From: Cherax quadricarinatus
Lineage: Eukaryota; Arthropoda; Malacostraca; Decapoda; Parastacidae
Direction of reading: 5' to 3'
Length of the DNA stretch: 64,000 bases
NCBI RefSeq assembly: GCF_038502225.1
Contig: NW_027195255.1
Coordinates: forward strand, 185,296-249,295
Part shown: one piece after another, positions 61,326 to 64,000 of the stretch
Layout: each line of letters opens with the position of its first letter
How positions within the stretch are numbered: the stretch's first letter is position 1
Program-made: the position numbers and the translations under genes
The notes under the pieces: generated by a model
What the model was told of the DNA's origin: nothing
The model's database searches: none
The model's input: only the letters and a program-made list of their open reading frames with translations

Positions 61326-61497
61326 CATAACACAGCACTATCTTCACTATATAACACAGCACTATCTTCACTATATAACACGACTATCACTAAATGATTC
61401 ACTATCACTATATAACACACAGCATTATCACTATTCCTATAAGGTACCTAACATTCTTGTGGTGTATAAATAGATTTTTTTGATTATTTTTGCTTGT
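61326..61497. repeat. Short tandem duplication of an AC-rich sequence
   Basis: 'AACACAGCACTATCTTCAC' occurs twice, 25 bp apart, from about 61329, followed by diverged 'CACTATCACTATATAACAC' pieces to about 61425. After that, AT-rich unique DNA to the tRNA-like sequence. Confidence 0.7.
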
Positions 61498-61577
61498 ATC
61501 CCCCTAGCCTAGTGGTTAGCACATCGCTCTAAGAGTGATAAGACTCAAGCGTTGTGGGTTCGAGCCCCGCCAGTGCC
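61498..61577 (+). tRNA. tRNA-like sequence, degenerate (pseudogene or SINE head)
   Basis: A box TAGCCTAGTGG at 61505-61515 and B box GGTTCGAGCCC at 61557-61567 both fit the RNA polymerase III promoter consensus. A T arm forms (stems 61554-61558 and 61566-61570, loop TTCGAGC). An anticodon stem forms (61523-61527 with 61535-61539, one G-T pair) around a 7-nt loop with TAA at the anticodon position, and the 14-nt variable region suggests a class II (leucine-like) ancestor. Against a working tRNA: position 33 is C instead of T, and the two acceptor strands (61498-61504, 61571-61577) do not pair. A tRNA-derived retroposon head or tRNA pseudogene is more likely. Confidence 0.45.
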
Positions 61578-61674
61578 TAACTTTGTGTTGAGTGAGTTTA
61601 AGACCATGGATATCCAAATGCTTGGTGACTATCACCCTCTCCTGGAGGTCACCTAACCATTGCGAAGGTCTCAT

Positions 61675-62271
61675 ATGGTCACCATTCTTAAGAATACTCC
61701 TCGTGCATTCGGAAAAAGATGCAGAGTTGTTTCCAGCGATTATCTACTTGGTGGACATGTTCTACCCAAGGGTCACGGTCGCTTTGTAGTGACGAAGGAA
61801 ACCCCTCACGTTGTCTCTCTGTACTTCTGCCTAGATGGAACCTTAATCTACTACAATGGCGGCAATCCTCAGTTCGCCAACAAAACAGTAAATGACTACT
61901 ACAACCAGCACCCCTGCTTCAGAAGACTCCTAAGTGTTGGTGAGGTACGGCAGTATGCTGGTACCTGCGTGTACCATGCTGTAGCATTCATGGACATAGT
62001 TGTTAGTTCCAAGCTCACGGACCCTGATGACATCATCCGCTGGTTCACCATCAGAATGAAATATAACCCAGATATTACAGCAATCAACATAGTCAAGTCA
62101 ATGTTGACTGAATTCAATAATGATATAGATACTTCCTGCACTGATCCACAAGAGAGCTTATTGTTGGCAGACGTTAAAGATCATCTACTAGTTGCTAACA
62201 AGAAGACTCGAAAGCGTCCACTGGACACTGAGACGCCTTCAACACCTCCACAAAAGATGATTAAACTCTGA
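61675..62271 (+). CDS. Unidentified 198-residue protein with basic C-terminal tail
   Basis: Starts at the first in-frame ATG (61675) after an in-frame TAA at 61654; ends in TGA. Composition is protein-like and mixed, unlike the low-complexity frames elsewhere in the window. I do not recognise the family. Visible: hydrophobic segments at about 46-60 and 99-111, Cys at 16, 52, 81, 98 and 155, a Q93...C98 pair before a helix-like 'CVYHAVAF', an acidic 'DPDD' at 116-119, and a lysine/arginine-rich tail 'NKKTRKRPLD' at 175-184 followed by 'TPSTPP', suggesting nuclear localisation. No signal peptide or clear transmembrane helix. A tRNA-like sequence lies about 100 bp upstream; a microsatellite and a LINE end follow. 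It may be an exon, a gene of a mobile element, or an integrated viral gene; the sequence alone does not decide. Confidence 0.5.
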   Translation: MVTILKNTPRAFGKRCRVVSSDYLLGGHVLPKGHGRFVVTKETPHVVSLYFCLDGTLIYYNGGNPQFANKTVNDYYNQHPCFRRLLSVGEVRQYAGTCVYHAVAFMDIVVSSKLTDPDDIIRWFTIRMKYNPDITAINIVKSMLTEFNNDIDTSCTDPQESLLLADVKDHLLVANKKTRKRPLDTETPSTPPQKMIKL

Positions 62272-62299
62272 ATGATCACATAAAGAGAACACCAAGAAG

Positions 62300-62388
62300 T
62301 TCTCCGTGTGTGTGTGTGTGTGTGGGTGTCTGTGTGTGTGTATTTGTGTGTATGTGTGTGTCTGTATGTGTGTGTGTGTGTGTGTACT
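62300..62388. repeat. (GT)n microsatellite
   Basis: GT-rich run with interruptions (GGGTGTCT, ATTTGTGTGTATG, TCTGTATG). It abuts the 3' terminus of the minus-strand LINE, of which it reads as a (CA)n tail. Confidence 0.9.
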
Positions 62389-64000
62389 CACCTAGTTGTA
62401 CTCACCTAGTTGAGGTTGCAGGGGTCGAGTCCAAGCTCCTGGCCCCGCCTCTTCACTGGTCGCTACTAGGTCACTCTCCCTGAACCATGAGCTTTATCGT
62501 ACCTCTGCTTAAAGCTATGTATGGATCCTGCCTCCACTACATCGCTTCCCAAACTATTCCACTTCCTGACTACTCTGTGGCTGAAGAAATACTTCCTAAC
62601 ATCCCTTTGATTCATCTGTGTCTTCAGCTTCCAACTGTGTCCCCGTGTTGCTGTGTCCAGTCTCTGGAACATCCTGTCTTTGTCCACCTTTTCAATTCCT
62701 CTCAGTATTTTGTAAGTCGTTATCATGTCTCCCCCTATCTCTCCTGTCCTCCAGTGTCGTCAGGTTGATTTCCCTTAACCTCTCCTCATAGGACATACCT
62801 CTTAACTCTGGGACTAGTCTTGTTGCAAACCTTTGCACTTTCTCTAGTTTCTTTACGTGCTTGGCTAGGTGTGGGTTCCAAACTGGTGCCGCATACTCCA
62901 ATATGGGCCTAACGTATACGGTGTACAGGGTCCTGAATGATTCCTTATTAAGATGTCGGAATGCTGTTCTGAGGTTTGCTAGGCGCCCATATGCTGCAGC
63001 AGTTATTTGGTTGATGTGCACTTCAGGAGATGTGCCTGGTGTTATACTCACCCCAAGATCTTTTTCCTTGAGTGAGGTTTGTAGTCTCTGACCCCCTAGA
63101 CTGTACTCCGTCTGCGGCCTTCTTTGCCCTTCCCCAATCTTCATGACTTTGCACTTGGTGGGATTGAACTCCAGGAGCCAATTGCTGGACCAGGTCTGCA
63201 ACCCGTCCAGATCCCTTTGTAGTTCTGCCTGGTCTTCGATCGAATGAACTCTTCTCATCAACTTCACGTCATCTGCAAACAGGGACACCTCGGAGTTTAT
63301 TCCTTCCGTCATGTCGTTCACAAATACCAGAAACAGCACTGGTCCTAGGACTGACCCCTGTGGGACCCCGCTGGTCACAGGTGCCCACTCTGACACCTCA
63401 CCACGTACCATTACTCGCTGCTGTCTTCCTGACAAGTATTCCCTGTTCCATTGCAGTGCCTTCCCTGTTATCCCTGCTTGGTCCTCCAGTTTTTGCACTA
63501 ATCTCTTGTGTGGTACTGTGTCAAACGCCTTCTTGCAGTCCAAGAAAATGCAATCCACCCACCCCTCTCTCTCTTGTCTTACTGCTGTCACCATGTCATA
63601 GAACTCCAGTAGGTTTGTGACACAGGATTTCCCGTCCCTGAAACCATGCTGGCTGCTGTTGATGAGATCATTCCTTTCTAGGTGTTCCACCACTCTTCTC
63701 CTGATAATCTTCTCCATGATTTTGCATACTATACATGTCAGTGACACTGGTCTGTAGTTTAGTGCTTCATGTCTGTCTCCTTTTTTAAAGATTGGGACTA
63801 CATTTGCTGTCTTCCATGCCTCAGGCAATCTCCCTGTTTCGATAGATGTATTGAATATTGTTGTTAGGGGTACACATAGCGCCTCTGCTCCCTCTCTCAA
63901 TACCCATGGGGAGATGTTATCTGGCCCCATTGCCTTTGAGGTATCTAGCTCACTCAGAAGCCTCTTCACTTCTTCCTCGGTTGTGTGCACTGTGTCCAGC
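62389..64000 (-). mobile_element. Non-LTR retrotransposon 3' portion, minus strand, runs off the window
   Basis: The element's 3' end is at about 62389, where two copies of 'GTACTCACCTAGTTG' lie in tandem (62390-62415), next to a (GT)n run. From memory this terminus is common in decapod genomes. The 3' UTR covers about 62389-62465, followed on the minus strand by the RT coding region to the window edge. The 5' part, with the endonuclease, would lie beyond 64000. Confidence 0.8.
62466..64000 (-). pseudogene. LINE reverse transcriptase, partial, one frameshift
   Basis: Read leftward from the window edge, the frame is open from beyond 64000 to 62692. Counting from the Met at 63990, it shows 'NYRPVSLT' at 78-84, 'SQHGFRDGKS' at 113-122, motif A 'FLDCKKAFDTVPH' at 149-161 with catalytic D151, 'SGVPQGSVLGP' at 207-217, the catalytic 'FADD' at 238-241 and a later 'LLEFNPTKCKVM' box. 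The end of the protein ('MITTYKILRG', 'FFSHRVVRKWNSLG') continues in a second frame, 62726-62466, to a TAG. The switch maps to a five-base C run on the plus strand at 62731-62735, consistent with one extra base. RT motifs look intact. The class is CR1/Jockey-like, clade not assigned. Reverse transcriptase copies the element's RNA at the nicked target. This copy is dead unless the extra base is a sequencing error. Confidence 0.9.

Noticed and set aside
61108..61420. Glycine-rich and poly-tyrosine minus-strand frames
   Set aside because: Produced by the C-rich tract and the (AAT)n run; no protein-like sequence outside them.
61592..61789. 65-residue plus-strand frame overlapping the unknown gene
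   Set aside because: Overlaps 61675-62271 in another frame and has no independent support; treated as a shadow.
61675..62271. Assigning the unknown frame to a protease or to a specific virus family
   Set aside because: The Q...C...H layout is too weak and no signature motif is visible; left as unidentified.
62861..63620. Plus-strand frames inside the last LINE
   Set aside because: Antisense to an RT reading frame with intact motifs.

Overview
The window looks like nuclear DNA of a decapod crustacean, most likely a crayfish or a relative. The basis is the company of several retroposon sequences that I recognise from memory of decapod genomes: a tRNA-derived SINE whose 3' part reads 'CTTTCTATATAGTAGTATG...', a LINE 3' tail ending in 'TTTAGCGCTTC' plus an AT-rich run and (AAT)n, and the 'ACTCACCTAGTTG' LINE terminus. 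There is no bacterial gene organisation, no operon and no CRISPR array. No ordinary host gene with recognisable exons was found.

Layout. 1-2278: left flank with a 5'-truncated LINE fragment (RNase H domain plus zinc motif, 581-1372) and its 3' tail. 2279-23168: a 71-bp satellite, about 294 units. 23169-27315: a patch of dispersed repeats, a 28-bp array, a 23-bp array, two opposed LINE remnants and the 5' part of a SINE. 27316-46667: a 32-bp satellite, about 605 unit-lengths. 46668-56900: the SINE 3' end, a 55-bp satellite (about 156 unit-lengths), a 41-bp array and LINE-tail fragments. 56895-58817: a broken LINE reverse transcriptase with its 3' UTR. 58888-60740: a 74-bp array and a 52-bp array whose unit can fold as a hairpin. 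61100-62290: a near-perfect 43-nt hairpin, a G-quadruplex-prone tract, a tRNA-like sequence and one unidentified 198-codon reading frame. 62389-64000: the 3' end of a LINE on the minus strand, nearly intact except for one homopolymer frameshift, running off the window.

Tandem arrays occupy roughly 51.6 kb, about 80 percent of the window. The most interesting theme is where they came from. The 32-bp array sits exactly inside one SINE, whose two halves flank it, and its unit is a segment of that SINE. The 41-bp and 55-bp units both resemble the reverse complement of the LINE 3' tail present elsewhere in this window. Three independent arrays therefore appear to have been seeded from retroposon 3' ends. 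The large arrays also carry internal long-range duplications (offset 11,816 bp in the 71-bp array, 1,958 bp in the 32-bp array) and zones of irregular units that could be biological or assembly error.

The only candidate for an undescribed protein is the frame at 61675-62271. It has a basic nuclear-localisation-like tail, no family I can name, and a tRNA-like sequence just upstream. The very long open frames across the 71-bp array (up to about 6,790 codons) are treated as by-products of a stop-free repeat unit, not as genes.
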